A stretch of 64,000 nt of DNA from Cunninghamia lanceolata (Eukaryota; Streptophyta; Pinopsida; Cupressales; Cupressaceae): the NCBI GenBank assembly GCA_027924645.1, contig BSBN01000860.1:3658001-3722000 (forward strand). Direction: 5' to 3'. Numbering within the stretch: the stretch's first letter is position 1; each line of letters begins with the position of its first letter. Of this stretch, positions 12,301 through 22,914 are shown one piece after another. A program made the position numbers and the translations under genes. Below the pieces are notes generated by a model. It was not told where the DNA came from, searched no databases, and saw nothing but the letters and a program-made list of their open reading frames with translations.

Positions 12301-12504
12301 ACCTCCTAGACTTAGGATTTTCTTAGATCTCTTATAACTTTAACACATGATGGGAGCATGGGGATGATAAGGACTTATTTTACCATTATTTCACAAAACC
12401 TAAGGACTTAACACAAAACCAAACCTTAAACCCTATCTACCAAAGAAGAAAAGTATTACATAAAAAATGGTGTAGTGAGAAGACCCAATAGTGTCCACTT
12501 TTGA
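9304..12504. other. No gene seen; contains a purine-rich tract
   Basis: No supported gene. A minus-strand frame at 9417-9599 (60 codons) has no recognisable motif. From about 11040 to 12230 the plus strand is strongly purine-rich, with recurring words such as GGAGGTGGAAATG and AAGGACC(G/A)GAGGT. The minus-strand frames at 11501-12188 (Ser/Phe/Pro-rich) are its pyrimidine-side shadows. Probably transposon-derived untranslated sequence, but no ends were identified. Confidence 0.5.
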
Positions 12505-13270
12505 GGGGAATTGGATGTACAAAAGAGTGATATTAGATTTATGAGTAGGTAATGAGTTGATAATTTTTGTATAATTATGTTTGTGCCAAATTATTTGGAG
12601 TTTGCACCAGAACATGAATATGTGTGAAGAATTATTGGACCATTGTGGACGTTTGTTGAGCATCACATGAAGAGTTTCCACTATTGTCACCATTTGGATT
12701 TAGAAGTTTTTTAACCTTATCCAATGACACATTTCATAGGGCATAGAACATTGCACCGCCTTCTAGCTGACGTAGAGCATCTTAGAGGTTGGGGAATGAT
12801 ATTTAAACACAGTTTGTGAATGGATTAAGGCAAGCAAAGAAGAAGAAGAGAGATCAATAACATATGTAAGGAGAAAGGGATTGAGGTCTAAGATGGAGAA
12901 TATGGGTGGACGAATAGGACTATGATGTGGAGTGCAATCCTAAGGAAGCTAATGGCATAACATGTTGGAACGTATCAGAGTTGTTTTGAGTAGTTTCATT
13001 TTTTGTAATAATCAAAGGGTTGCATCTTGACATGTAGGAAGTCCATTATGATGACTATCCATTTGTGAATCTTAGTGAAATAATCAAATGACTATGGTCT
13101 GACATGTAAAGTGTCCATTGTGATAAGTTTGTAATCATGGTTGTAATCATGCACAAGTCAAACTAGTGAAGTTGTTGCTATTTTTGTGAAATACTCTATT
13201 CTATGTGTTTTTTGGTGTATTGGTTGCATGGTTGGAGAATCCTTAATTGGATCATCTATCCATTACTACA
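12505..13270 (+). repeat. 5' LTR of gypsy C, 5'-truncated
   Basis: Aligns with 19437-20204 (shared words ATTGGATGTACAAAAG and TTGGATCATC/TTGGATCCTC near the end). Homology stops at about 12505, so roughly the first 220 bp of the LTR are missing. It ends about 5 bp before the primer site. Confidence 0.8.
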
Positions 13271-13275
13271 TCAAG

Positions 13276-13287
13276 TGGTATTAGAGT
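13276..13287 (+). promoter_or_regulatory. Primer binding site of gypsy C
   Basis: TGGTATTAGAGT, differing from the initiator-tRNA-Met site TGGTATCAGAGC by two transitions (C to T). It follows the 5' LTR. Confidence 0.8.
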
Positions 13288-13782
13288 GAGTTTGATCATG
13301 GGATGAATATTGAGGAGTTGGTGTTGATGTGAGTGAGCTTGATCAATGTGTTTTTTCAAGAATGAGTTGACAAAAGAGGGGAAAGGTCCAATTAGTTAAA
13401 TTAAGGAGTATCCAAGTAGAGGGAGCACACCGCATTTTGTTATTGTACTATGTAGGAATTAAATAAGGTATCTTCCAGTAAGGGAGTGTTGGATAGACAA
13501 TCCCTATGTGCTTACCTATTGTAAGTAGATCACAAACTATGACAGTCCAGAAGAAGCTTGTAAATAAAGCTTCGATTGTGAGGTAGTTTGCAGGGGTGAT
13601 TGTGGGTAGATCACCAACTTAAGGAAATTTTCATCAAGTCAGGATATCACCAAAAAGAGGATGTGGTGTTATCAATGACGTTGGGAGAATGTAAGATGTA
13701 TGAGATGTTGAAGGCTATGCGAAATTGAATGGATGCATTTGAGCAAGATTGCTAAAGAAACCCTAACCCTAGGGTCGAGGAG

Positions 13783-14450
13783 AGTGTTGAAGAACAAGAA
13801 GTGGATCCTATGGAACCAAGTGGAAGTTAAGAAGATAAGGAAGAGAGCATGTTGAGAGCGATAACCAACATTGGTAAGATGACTAGAGTAGACATTCCCA
13901 ATTATTCTATAACTTTGAATCTTGAGGAGTTGATAGATTGGATAACTCATTTGGAGGAGCATTTTAAGTATGAGAATATTGTTGATATGAATAGAGTGAA
14001 ATTTGCAAAGACCTAGTTGAAGGGTCATGCTACTATATGGTGGAAGGAAAGCTAGCTCAAGAGGAATAGAAAAGGCAAACCTAGCATTGGAAAATGGGAC
14101 CAGAGGGTAGAGAAGTTGAAATCCAAGTTCATCTAGATGAATTACTAATTGGAGTTATTGAAGGAGCTACACAATTTGGGCATCTAGGAAAATGATTGTG
14201 AAGGAATACATTGAAGAGTACTATAGGGTGACAATTTAGTCTAGACATCATGAGGTAGGAGCTGAAAAAGTGGTTAAATACATCAATGGTTTGAGAGAAT
14301 CTATCCAAGAGGAGTTGGGTATGTGGAATATCCAGATAGTGGAAGAGGCATATATTAGTGAGCACTCACCGTAGAGAGGAAACTAAATTGAAGGCTAAAA
14401 GAGAGATAGAATTGACAGAGAGAGTAGGAGAGATGCAACAACATAGGAGT
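13783..14450 (+). pseudogene. Gypsy C gag, broken
   Basis: Plus-strand gag core with stops: TNIGKMTRVDIPNYS, then DWITHLEEHFKYEN, then VKFAKT-stop-LKGHATIWWKES, then GKWDQRVEKLKSKF. It aligns residue for residue with the gag of element A (WINGMEEYFKYED, KLKGHASIWWKEV, TKWDQMVDKLKKQF). Several stops replace Gln codons and a frameshift follows near 14150-14200. It once encoded the capsid protein and is now unable to. Confidence 0.85.
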
Positions 14451-14700
14451 GTACTTAAGGGGTCAAGAGAGAGGTAGCCCTTACCATAGTAAAGGAGGAA
14501 CCTAAAATTTTCACCGCAGAGAGAAAGAAGATGATAATTCCTACTACAACGAGTGAATAGATGACAATAGTACCTATTGTAGAGGCAACAATGTTGGTAA
14601 GAGTTACCACAAGGATGAAGAAGGTGAGAAAACACATCATAGAGACTCTCAACAGGGTAGAGGATATGAGAGGAGAAGGTAAAAATATTTTAGTGGAACC

Positions 14701-14739
14701 TATTTCATGTGTGGAGAAGGTCATAGAGCATTTGAGTAC
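14701..14739 (+). pseudogene. Gypsy C zinc knuckle, two ligands lost
   Basis: YFMCGEGHRAFEY is the counterpart of CFQCGEGHQEYEC in element A. The first and last Cys ligands are Tyr here (TGT/TGC to TAT/TAC). The fold would not bind zinc. Confidence 0.75.
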
Positions 14740-14924
14740 AAAGGAGGGATAGTAGACGATAGTGCAAGGACTATATTTGTGGAAGAGAGGTCACTTATCT
14801 TAGAGAGGGACCTAGAACATGGAGAATCACTAGTTTTGCAGAGAGTCTTGAGATGCAACAAAAGGGATGAGCTGACACAAAGAAAGAGTTTGTTCAGGAC
14901 CAGATGTAAGGCAGAGGCAAGAGT

Positions 14925-15272
14925 TGCAATGTTGTTGTGGATAACGTCTGTACAAACAATTTGGTGTCTAAGGAAATGGTTGACAATTTGGGGTTGATGA
15001 GATTAAAACTTCCACGCCTATATAGGATTAGTTGGTTGCAACAAGTAGACAAGATACTGGTGGAAGAATAAAGTTTGGTGAGATTCAACATAAGAGCATA
15101 TTATGATGAGGTGATGTGTGACATTGCATCGATGGATGCATGCCATTTGTTGTTTGGGAGACCTCATCAATTTGATATAAATTTTGTGTATGTTAGAAGA
15201 ACTAACACCTATACAATATGGAAGGATGGTTATAAACATAAGTTGATTTCACTATGGGCAAGCAAGGGATAA
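14925..15272 (+). pseudogene. Gypsy C aspartic protease, inactivated
   Basis: NNLVSKEMVDNLGL, then, after a stop, VRFNIRAYYDEVMCDIASMD and CHLLFGRPHQFD align with the protease of element A. The active-site triad D-S-G reads D-N-V (VVDNVCTNN), so catalysis is lost as well as the frame. After about 15275 homology to A stops, and no RT, RNase H or integrase is found. Confidence 0.78.
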
Positions 15273-15279
15273 TTTTATG

Positions 15280-15725
15280 ACAATGTTGGAGTGTGTGTTG
15301 GAGAGGAATGATATACATTGATTCTAAGGATGTGCAACATTATTGGATGAGAAAACAACACCACAAATGCAAGGGAGATACTATAGAAGAGGGTATGTGG
15401 GACTAGAGGTCCCCAAAGAGAAGTCATCTAGAGGATAGGATAGATGAGTGTGAGGATGAGGAGTTGTATTAAGGAATATGTAGTAATGGAAAATATAACA
15501 AAAGGGTGTTTGGTATCTAAGAAGGTGGATGACAGATGTGAGGGACTGGTTGATAGGAAAGAAAAGAAGATTATGACTAAGTACAAGCCCAAGAAAGTGG
15601 CACAAAAGATGATTGGTGGAACAAAGTACCACAACCATGGAAGAGGAAGTTGGATGAGATGGTGAACAATGCAGGGGAAAGTAGTGCACAAGGTGGATCG
15701 CTTGAGGGTATATGCATGGAAATGG
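15280..15725 (+). pseudogene. Short coding-like relic, unassigned
   Basis: Broken plus-strand frames, including 15444-15665, with a Lys/Arg-rich stretch and then KLDEMVNNAGESSAQ and GGSLEGICMEMGDQ in another frame at about 15645-15730. No family recognised. It could be the upstream part of the unknown coding region at 16660-18980. Confidence 0.3.
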
Positions 15726-15918
15726 GGGACCAAAGAGGGTCAAAAGTGGCCACTTTTTTTTTTGAAATTAGTAAAAACTGATCTTTGATGAGAAATGGAA
15801 GATAACCACACTGAAAATTAGAAGATGTGATAAAAACAAGATTTGTATTGCTTAGAATCTAGTTTCTTTAAACTACTATTTTTCTTTCTAAAAATGGTGG
15901 AGATTAAGAGGTGCAAAT

Positions 15919-15987
15919 AGGGGGAGCACACAAAGTGCTCTTTCTTTTGTTAGAAAAATATAACACAACATCTGGTGTGCTCCCCCT
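15919..15987. repeat. Hairpin with 13-bp perfect arms
   Basis: Arms AGGGGGAGCACAC (15919-15931) and GTGTGCTCCCCCT (15975-15987) are perfect reverse complements with a 43-bp loop. A related word, AGGGAGCACAC, occurs in the leader of element C near 13420. Confidence 0.8.
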
Positions 15988-16837
15988 AAAATGTTGACTT
16001 TTTAAAGTATTTCACAAATTGTTTCAGTGAAAAATTAGCTAACATCACGTAGTTTATGCCTAATTTTTCTTTTAATTTTTAATGAATATATCATTTTTTA
16101 TGAATTTTCAAAGTGGACACATCCTGAAAAATGAAAAAAAAGAGCATGCCCCCTCCTAATTTATTTGAAAACTAATCAAAAATAAAAAAAAATTCAATGT
16201 GTATAGAATAGAGTCTAGAATCTAAAAATGTAATTTGTTTCAAATTTCGATGAACATGTAAAAAATGACACTAGAAATTCTAGACACATAGGTTTTCTCC
16301 AAAAAAGAACACATTAGCAAAAGAAATTAAAGATGGAAACCTTAATGTTATCAGATTTTAGAAAAAATTACATGGTTAGAAAGCTAATAAAAAACTTGAA
16401 GTCATCTTGGCATTTTTTTGTATTAACATTGAAAATGTGTAAACTTGATGGAGAGCACACTCAGGATTTAGTTGATTTTCTATGTTTTGTTGAAAACATG
16501 TCTTTGGCATCCAAAAGGTAGGTCCAATCCTTTGGGTTGGATGCCCAAGGAAAATCCAACCCTTAGGGTTAGAATTTCCCAAAGCAGTAAAAAATGTGCT
16601 CGCATTTCAAATTAGTTAAAATGCCTTAGATGATAAGTGGGACAAATTGTATTCAAGAAGACTCATGCCACCCCCCATCTTCTTTCACTCTAGAGTAGCC
16701 TCATGTCTAGGAAGAGACAACCATTATATCATTGGGTGATGATGAGGAGGAAGGTTCAAGGCCTCCATACTTTCAAATAGAAGAGGCAGTGTTGGAATAA
16801 GTCGCATCGTATACACCTTGTTAGATGAGGAGATAGA

Positions 16838-17057
16838 GTTAGAGATATGTAGAGATAAAGAGAGAAGAGGAGAGGGATAGATAGGGAGAGAGAGATAGAG
16901 AGGGAGGGAGAGATAGAAATATAGAGTTAGAGAGAGATATAGATTGAGAGCGACAAAGAGAGAAAGATAGAGAGGGAGAGAGATATAGAGATGAAGAGGT
17001 AGAGAGATAAAGAGAGAGGGAGGATAGAGAAATAAAGAGATAAAGGATATATATATA

Positions 17058-17129
<72 letters not shown>

Positions 17130-17702
17130 TATCTCTTTATTTCTCTATCCTCCCTCTTGAAAGAGATAAAGGGATATATATATGTAGATACTCTCTCCCT
17201 CTTTCTCTATATATATATATTAGAGAGAGAGATTACTCTGTGTGTGTGTGTGTTTCTGTCTCTTCCCCCTCTCTATGTGTCTGTCTTTCCCCCCTCTCTA
17301 TGTCGCTGTCTCTCCCCCTATCTCTATCTCTCCCTCTCTATCCCCATCTCTCTATCTCCCCTCTCTATCTCTCTATCTAGACTATCCCCCCTCTCTTTAT
17401 ATGCCCCTCTATATATTTATATCTCTATCTCCATATCCTTCTCTATCTCTATCTTTATCTCTCCCTCTCTTTGTCTTTATCTCTCCCTCCCTCTATTTCT
17501 TCTCTCTCCCTCTATCCATACCTCTTTATCTATCTCTCTCTGTCTCTCTCCCTCTCCCTCTCTCCATCTCTACCTCTCCCTCACTCCCCCCCTCTATCTC
17601 TCTATTTATCCCTCTCTATATCTATCTTTCCTTTTCCCTCTCCCCCTCTCTATCTCTTTATCTATTTATCTCTCCATTTCTCCATCTCTCTATTTGTTTC
17701 TT
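16838..17702. repeat. Giant compound microsatellite (GA)-(AT)-(CT)
   Basis: From about 16838 the plus strand is GAGA/GATA-rich. A pure (AT)n block spans about 17063-17124, then the strand switches to CT/CTAT-rich until about 17702. The switch makes the whole block roughly self-complementary. It creates long Ser/Leu/Pro-rich frames in all plus frames (17157-17791) that are not genes. Confidence 0.95.
17015..17157. repeat. Perfect 32-bp inverted repeat around (AT)n
   Basis: Left arm 17015-17046 and right arm 17126-17157 are exact reverse complements (AGAGGGAGGATAGAG... and ...CTCTATCCTCCCTCT). They enclose the (AT)n core, giving a potential cruciform. Confidence 0.93.
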
Positions 17703-18998
17703 TTTATTCTAGTATTAACTATAGTACTAGTGTATGTCCAACATCCTTAAATTCCCTACTATATTGTTGCTTGACCATATTAATACATTAAAACTCTTTC
17801 TTATTGGTTGCTCAATTGTCTTTTATCATAAAAAATATATGTAGATTTGAAATTAAGGAGAGAGTAGATTTCCTCCCAACGGGTGCAAATGCAATGTACA
17901 CTTCACCAATACCCATGGATAGAAAATTCAATAAGTGCACCAAGCTAGAGTAGGCTAAGAAAATACTTAAATCATTTGAAGTGAAAATAAAGGCATTAGA
18001 AGGCTAGGTCACCATAGTTGTAGAGCAAGCCATTGAAGTTGAAGATATATAGGTAGAAGCAACTAAAAAGCAACTCCTAGAGTTAAAACAAAATTGACTA
18101 AAGCAAGAATAGAGTTGGTAGTAGGGAAAAGCTAGATAGTAATTAAGAAAACCACCAGGAATGCATTATCAAAGCAAGTGGAATACTTCAAGGTATAATT
18201 GAGCCATGAAAAGGCTAAAACTAGTGCAAAGGCTATTGAATTAGGATCACTAAAGAAAAAGGCCTATAGCCAAGATTATGAGCTAGTCAAGATAAATAAT
18301 CAAGTGGACACCTAGGCCTAGACACTTAAGGGCCTAAGAGAAAAAGATGCTAACCTAAAGAATATACTAGAAAAATCAAAGGAGGAGGTCAAGAGGTTAA
18401 AGGCCCAAATTAAAGAGCTCAAATAGTTAATGGCTTCCCTTGACCACATCAAGGTCTTGTGATGATCATATTGCAAGGCCAAAATAGAGGCCACATCACC
18501 TAAACCTTGTGAAGATTACACTGAAAGGGCATAGTAGAGGCTGCATCATCTTTACTCTAGCCTTATAGTTTATGGAGATGGTGAAGGCTCTAAGTGATAT
18601 GGTGAAGAAAGAGATTGATATGGTGGAGACCACCCTCTCTCCAATAATTGAAGATGCTTGGTCGTATGTCAATAATTTCTATAGTTGCCCCTCAACTAAG
18701 CTAGTCATGGTGCAAATTATGAGTAGAACTAACATAGCATGGAAAATCAATGACATCTTAGAAATGTGTAAGGTTAATGAGGAATATAAAGCACACTTAG
18801 ATTTCATTGGACAAACAATACGAGACCGTATGTAGACCTATATTCATCAACTAGTCTAGTAAGGATTACCCTCACCACTAGATGAGAATCAAAAAGTTCT
18901 CTCACATAACAAATTTCTGGAGCTAGTGAATGAGAAGAGCCAAGAAGAAACTATATTCAACATGACAAATTTCTATAAATAATTAACACAAGCAAGTT

Positions 18999-19082
18999 AT
19001 AATGTGCTCATGTTATAACATAACGAGCTCATGTTATATCTTATTTGGACCAAAAAGTAGTTTTGGCCACTTTTTGGTCCCC
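18999..19082 (-). repeat. Palindromic motif cluster shared with the 63-kb region
   Basis: On the minus strand this reads GGGGACCAAAAAGTGGCC, then a short spacer, then repeated ATAACATGAGC(T/A)C words. In the 61.7-63.2 kb array the same GGGGACCAAAAAGTGGCC motif is followed by TAATGCGCTCGCATTAT words. The words here look like CpG-decayed versions of those (CG to TG/CA). Confidence 0.5.
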
Positions 19083-19219
19083 TAGCCTTTTGCACACACC
19101 CTTGAGGCATACTTGAATAGGTGGAAAGAGCGATTTGAGGAAGTGGTAGGTTGGAATTCCTAGGTAGGTGTAGGTTGTCCTAGAAAATGAGGGACTCCTT
19201 TTTATCAACCTTGAGTATT

Positions 19220-20204
19220 TGATATAAGATCATCCCTGGGTGTCGTGGCAATCTTGCATCACCCAAAAACAGTTGTTTCTTGGCTTATTTCAGTTCATGT
19301 GCTTGTTTTTTAGTTTTTAGTTATCAGTTAGTTGTAGGAGAAGCCACCCCATTTCACCGTAGCATGATATCTAGTTTTGTGATTTTAGAATTATGTTTGA
19401 TAGTGATGAATGAATGTTGTGTCCATGTTTCAGGATAATTGGATGTACAAAAGAATGATATTAGATTTATGAGTATGTAATGGGTTGATAATTTTGCATA
19501 GTTGTGTTTGTGTTGAATTACTTGGAGTTTGCACTAGAAGATGAATATATGTGATGGATTATTGGAGCACTATGGACGTATGTTGAGCATTGCATGAAAA
19601 ATTTCCATTGTTCTCACCATTTGGGTTTTGAAGTTTGTTAATGTTGATCAATGACAAGTTTCATATAAGACATAGAACTTTGTACCACCTTGTAGCTGAC
19701 ACAAATCATCTTAGAGATTGGAGAATGCTATTTAAACATGGTTTGTGAATGGATTAAAGCAAGTAAAGAAGAAAAGAGAGATCAATAGTAAAGGTAAGGA
19801 GAAGGGGAGTGAGGTCTAAGATGGAGAATATAAGTAGAAGAATAGGAGTATGATGTGGAGTGCAATCTTGAGGAAGCTAATGACATAGAATGTGGGAATG
19901 TATTAGAGTTGTTTTGAGTAGTTTCATTTTGTGTAATTATCAAACGACTATGGCCTAACATGTAGGAATCCCATTGTGGTGACTATCCATTTTTGAATCT
20001 TAGTGAAATAATCAAATGATTGTGGCATGGCATGTAAGGAGCTCAATGCGGCAATTATATAATTATGGAACTTGTAATCATGCAAGTCAAAAATCAATGA
20101 AGTTTTTACTGTTGTTTTTGTGAAATACTTTGTTGTATGTGTTGTTTAGTGTATTGGCTGCATGGTTGGACAATCCTTAATTGGATCCTCCATCCATGAC
20201 TGCA
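19220..20204 (+). repeat. 3' LTR of gypsy C
   Basis: About 985 bp, starting TGATATAAGATC and ending ACTGCA. Its first ~50 bp match the sense start of the gypsy A LTR (the shared word GGCAATCTTGCATCA and a following CCCAAAAA run). Its last ~770 bp match the 5' LTR of C. Confidence 0.82.
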
Positions 20205-20779
20205 TAAAAAAACTTGTCACCATGCATACTTGCCAATGTTGATCCATGTAAATCTTTTCCACACTCTAGAGTCTAGGGTTCATAGAATCCCAAGCCTACT
20301 AGGGGCCCCACTACCTCCACAAAGTCCCCATTCCACATTTTCTATTTTTGAAGAAAAGTCTCTACTTCTATCTTATCAAGTTTTATTTTTGTAGCATTAT
20401 AATATGTGGTTTAGATACATCAAATGACACTTGACTAAGTGCCTTTTGTTAGGGGTGTTGAAGTTACTAACATCCCACAAGGTGATTTTCATTGATCATT
20501 AGGAAGGGATGTCTCCTTCCTAGATCTCAAAATCATTGTAGAAATCTTTAACTAACTTTTCAAAGAGCCATCTTCATTTCTTCTGGTCTCATTCATTTTC
20601 CTACCCCTCATCCTAGGTTTTCTATAATTAGAATCATCCTTCAAATAGTCAATTTGATTTACCAGTCACATTTCCAAGTTGGTTATCTCATCCTCTTCAT
20701 GTTGGTCTTCCTACAATGTTTCTCCATCTTCTCTGAATATTTCACTATTCCTAAAGAAGATACGACTTCCCTTATTATG
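20205..20779. other. No gene seen
   Basis: Sequence between the 3' LTR of C and the LINE relic. No supported frame or repeat was found; it may be LINE-derived. Confidence 0.4.
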
Positions 20780-22130
20780 GAGATGTCAAATTCTTCCTAA
20801 GCATGTTAAAAAATGAATTTTCTTTTATCCCAATTTATAGGGGTCCCATTATTTGCCTCTTCCCATGTATTCCCTTCTAATAAAACTAGTCGTGATTCTT
20901 CTTGAAGGATATCTAGAGTTTTAATAGATTCATCATCTTCCTTCCTATTGTTTTGTTTTATCTGCTCCTCTCCCTTTAGATTATCTGTTTGCTTCTCATT
21001 CCCTTGTTTTCTTTGATTGACCAAGCTCTAGGGATGTTGATCTTTTTTGTAGCCCCAATTAGATTTAGTCTACAACCCTTCCATTTCCACTGGTTGTATC
21101 CTATTTAGTTTGCCATATATTTTAGTGCTATTGATTATGGGAGTTTCAGTGGTAGATCTATGTATACACACAATCAAGCATATACCCCAGCTTTCTCTAA
21201 AATGTTTTCATCCACCTTAATAATTGATCCCAAATAGTTTCTTATCTTTGATAAGATTCTAATTCTCCAATATTCCAAAGGTAAATTGTACATCCAAATC
21301 CAGATCAAGGTTCTAGTGATGGAGAATTTGGTGGGATCAAAGTCTGGATCCCAATCTTTTAAAAATAGGTCAACAACTTTTATCAACCATGGGCTGCCCT
21401 TTAGGATTTCCTTTTTTCCATTACTAGGGCATGCATTCAATCAAGAAGAAGTGATTTGGAAGGAGTTGCATTTGATTGAGTTTCCTTTGTTTTAATGGAT
21501 CCAATCTCAGAATTACTCTTTGGTGAGCTACAAAATAGCCACATTGGCAAGGAGAGCACATTCATGTCAATTTTTTAAAGAAGGCTCTAGTGGTTTCTCT
21601 TAATTTCAATTATTATCCTTTCTAGTTTGTTTGAATCTTGGTTAAACCCTAGGGGTAGCATTCACCTTTGCCTTTGATATTGACTTCGGGGGTTGTAGAT
21701 TTTTTATCTTCTCCTTCTAGTGCATCAATGGTTTGATTTTTTCCAACAAGGAAGTGGAATTTGATCTCAGACATGACTAGGGTTTCAAGGTCACCTATCC
21801 CACTAACTTCTTCTCTTTCTTATGCATTATTTTCATGCACTCTTCTATACCACTATCTTTTACCATATTTTTCTTGCATGTTTTGATAGAGGAAATTCCC
21901 ATTCCTTTGTTGTGGGTGGAAAACATTATTTTGTTGTTTTGAATTTGGCACTCTCCTCCAATTTGCAATCTCATGCTCCATTTCCTCTAATGGTTGATTT
22001 TCACTCCAATAATCGGTAGTTGGCCACCTATCATTGCTAGTAGTATTGGCCTTCTTACAAATCCTACCTTCAATTTTGTTGCCTAGATCCTTTTGTCTTT
22101 TGTAAAAAAATTGTCCACTCCTTCCATAGT
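20780..22130 (-). pseudogene. LINE ORF1 relic with DUF4283-type domain
   Basis: A minus-strand coding relic. Frame 21174-21440 carries WLIKVVDLFLKDWDPDFDP, then TRTLIWIWMYNLPLEYW and LGSIIKVDENIL. This is the DUF4283 pattern common in ORF1 of plant L1-type LINEs (Trp/Asp-rich loop, IW...LPLEYW, then a Gly-hydrophobic strand). Frame 20806-21024 is the charged C-terminal part. Upstream (to about 22130) a broken frame has WRRVPNSKQQNNVFH-type sequence. Stops and frameshifts are frequent. No endonuclease or RT (ORF2) is seen to the left, so it is a fragment. Confidence 0.62.
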
Positions 22131-22139
22131 TGAGAGAGA

Positions 22140-22914
22140 GATTGAGATTATAATGCTAAACATAGATAATTAATATACTCTTTAATTTTAAAATAATCCA
22201 ACAAAATAAATATATGTTGTAACATATGTATATGTCAACCATACTATTATGATATTGTTTACTAAATTTAATAAATAATACCCAATTATATTAAATAATA
22301 TAATATAATTTTAACTTTTGTTATTTTTGAAGTTTAAATGTTTGTATTATAATTTGGAATTTATCACTAAATATTTATTACAACAAAAAATTTCATGTCA
22401 CACTTTCATCCATTAACTTTAATTACTTATTTAAAATAATATTTATAATAAAATCTATATATCTATAATTTTGGAATTGAAATTTTAAAATAGTCAACCA
22501 TAATAATTGTTTATTTTTTAATTTATTTTATCTTAATAATTTGTATTATAAGTTTTATATTACTAATAATATATCAAAATTTTAAATTATTTTATTTCTT
22601 ATTATAATTTCTAAAACTACTAAAGAATGTAATACTCATCAACAACATTATAAAATTAAATAATATAGTGTTACAATACATCATGAAAATAAATATTTAC
22701 AAGTCATATACATTATTACAAGTACATTACAAAAGACATTTAATTCTGTGCAACCTTCATTAAAAATAAATATTCTAATAGACCAGCTTTAATATAATAT
22801 TTTTTTAATATAAATTAAATATTATAAAAACACAAACAATATAAATTAAAATTATCCTTTGTATGAAAAGGTTGTAGTTCATTGATTATGTCATCCACCA
22901 AAGTTCAAACCCTC
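22140..22914. other. AT-rich intergenic sequence, no gene
   Basis: Very AT-rich, with many short homopolymers and no supported frame. It lies downstream of the NLR relic, where LRRs would be expected; none are visible. Confidence 0.7.

Larger units (their letters stand above)
16660..18980 (+). pseudogene. Long coiled-coil protein relic split by a microsatellite
   Basis: A plus-strand coding relic with many stops. The N-terminal part at about 16675-16800 is acidic and Pro-rich (TTIISLGDDEEEGSRPPYFQ). It is interrupted by the compound microsatellite and resumes at about 17880-18430 as a Lys/Glu/Leu-rich coiled coil (AKKILKSFEVKIKALEG; EEVKRLKAQIKELK). A C-terminal part follows, including the open frame 18572-18835 (VKKEIDMVETTLSPIIEDAW; NDILEMCKVNEEYKAHLDF) and continuing past a stop to about 18980. 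Many stops are TAG or TAA at places where Gln fits the coiled coil. Family not recognised; it may be an accessory protein of a plant retroelement. Confidence 0.5.
15726..19090. mobile_element. Possible inserted segment with inverted ends
   Basis: The left end reads GGGGGACCAAAGAGGG...AAAAGTGGCC; the right end, reverse complemented, reads AGGGGACCAAAAAGTGGCC. These give an imperfect inverted pair at about 15726-15756 and 19058-19082. The segment separates the gag/protease relics from the 3' LTR of element C. No convincing target duplication was found. The same GGGGACCAAAAAGTGGCC motif recurs in the tandem array at 61.7-63.1 kb, so it may belong to a repeat family rather than mark transposon ends. 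Confidence 0.35.
12505..20204 (+). mobile_element. Ty3/gypsy element C, gag/protease only
   Basis: Plus-strand element related to A. It has a truncated 5' LTR (12505-13270), a primer binding site, gag, zinc knuckle and protease relics, then about 3.9 kb with no pol, then a 3' LTR (19220-20204). The LTR copies match over about 12505-13270 and 19437-20204. The middle (15726-19090) is unrelated to pol and holds a coiled-coil pseudogene and a microsatellite. Either pol was deleted and other DNA inserted, or the whole is a non-autonomous derivative that carried a foreign gene. Confidence 0.78.

Noticed and set aside
17157..17791. Three overlapping plus-strand frames up to 197 codons, Ser/Leu/Pro-rich
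   Set aside because: They are translations of a CT-rich microsatellite open in all frames.
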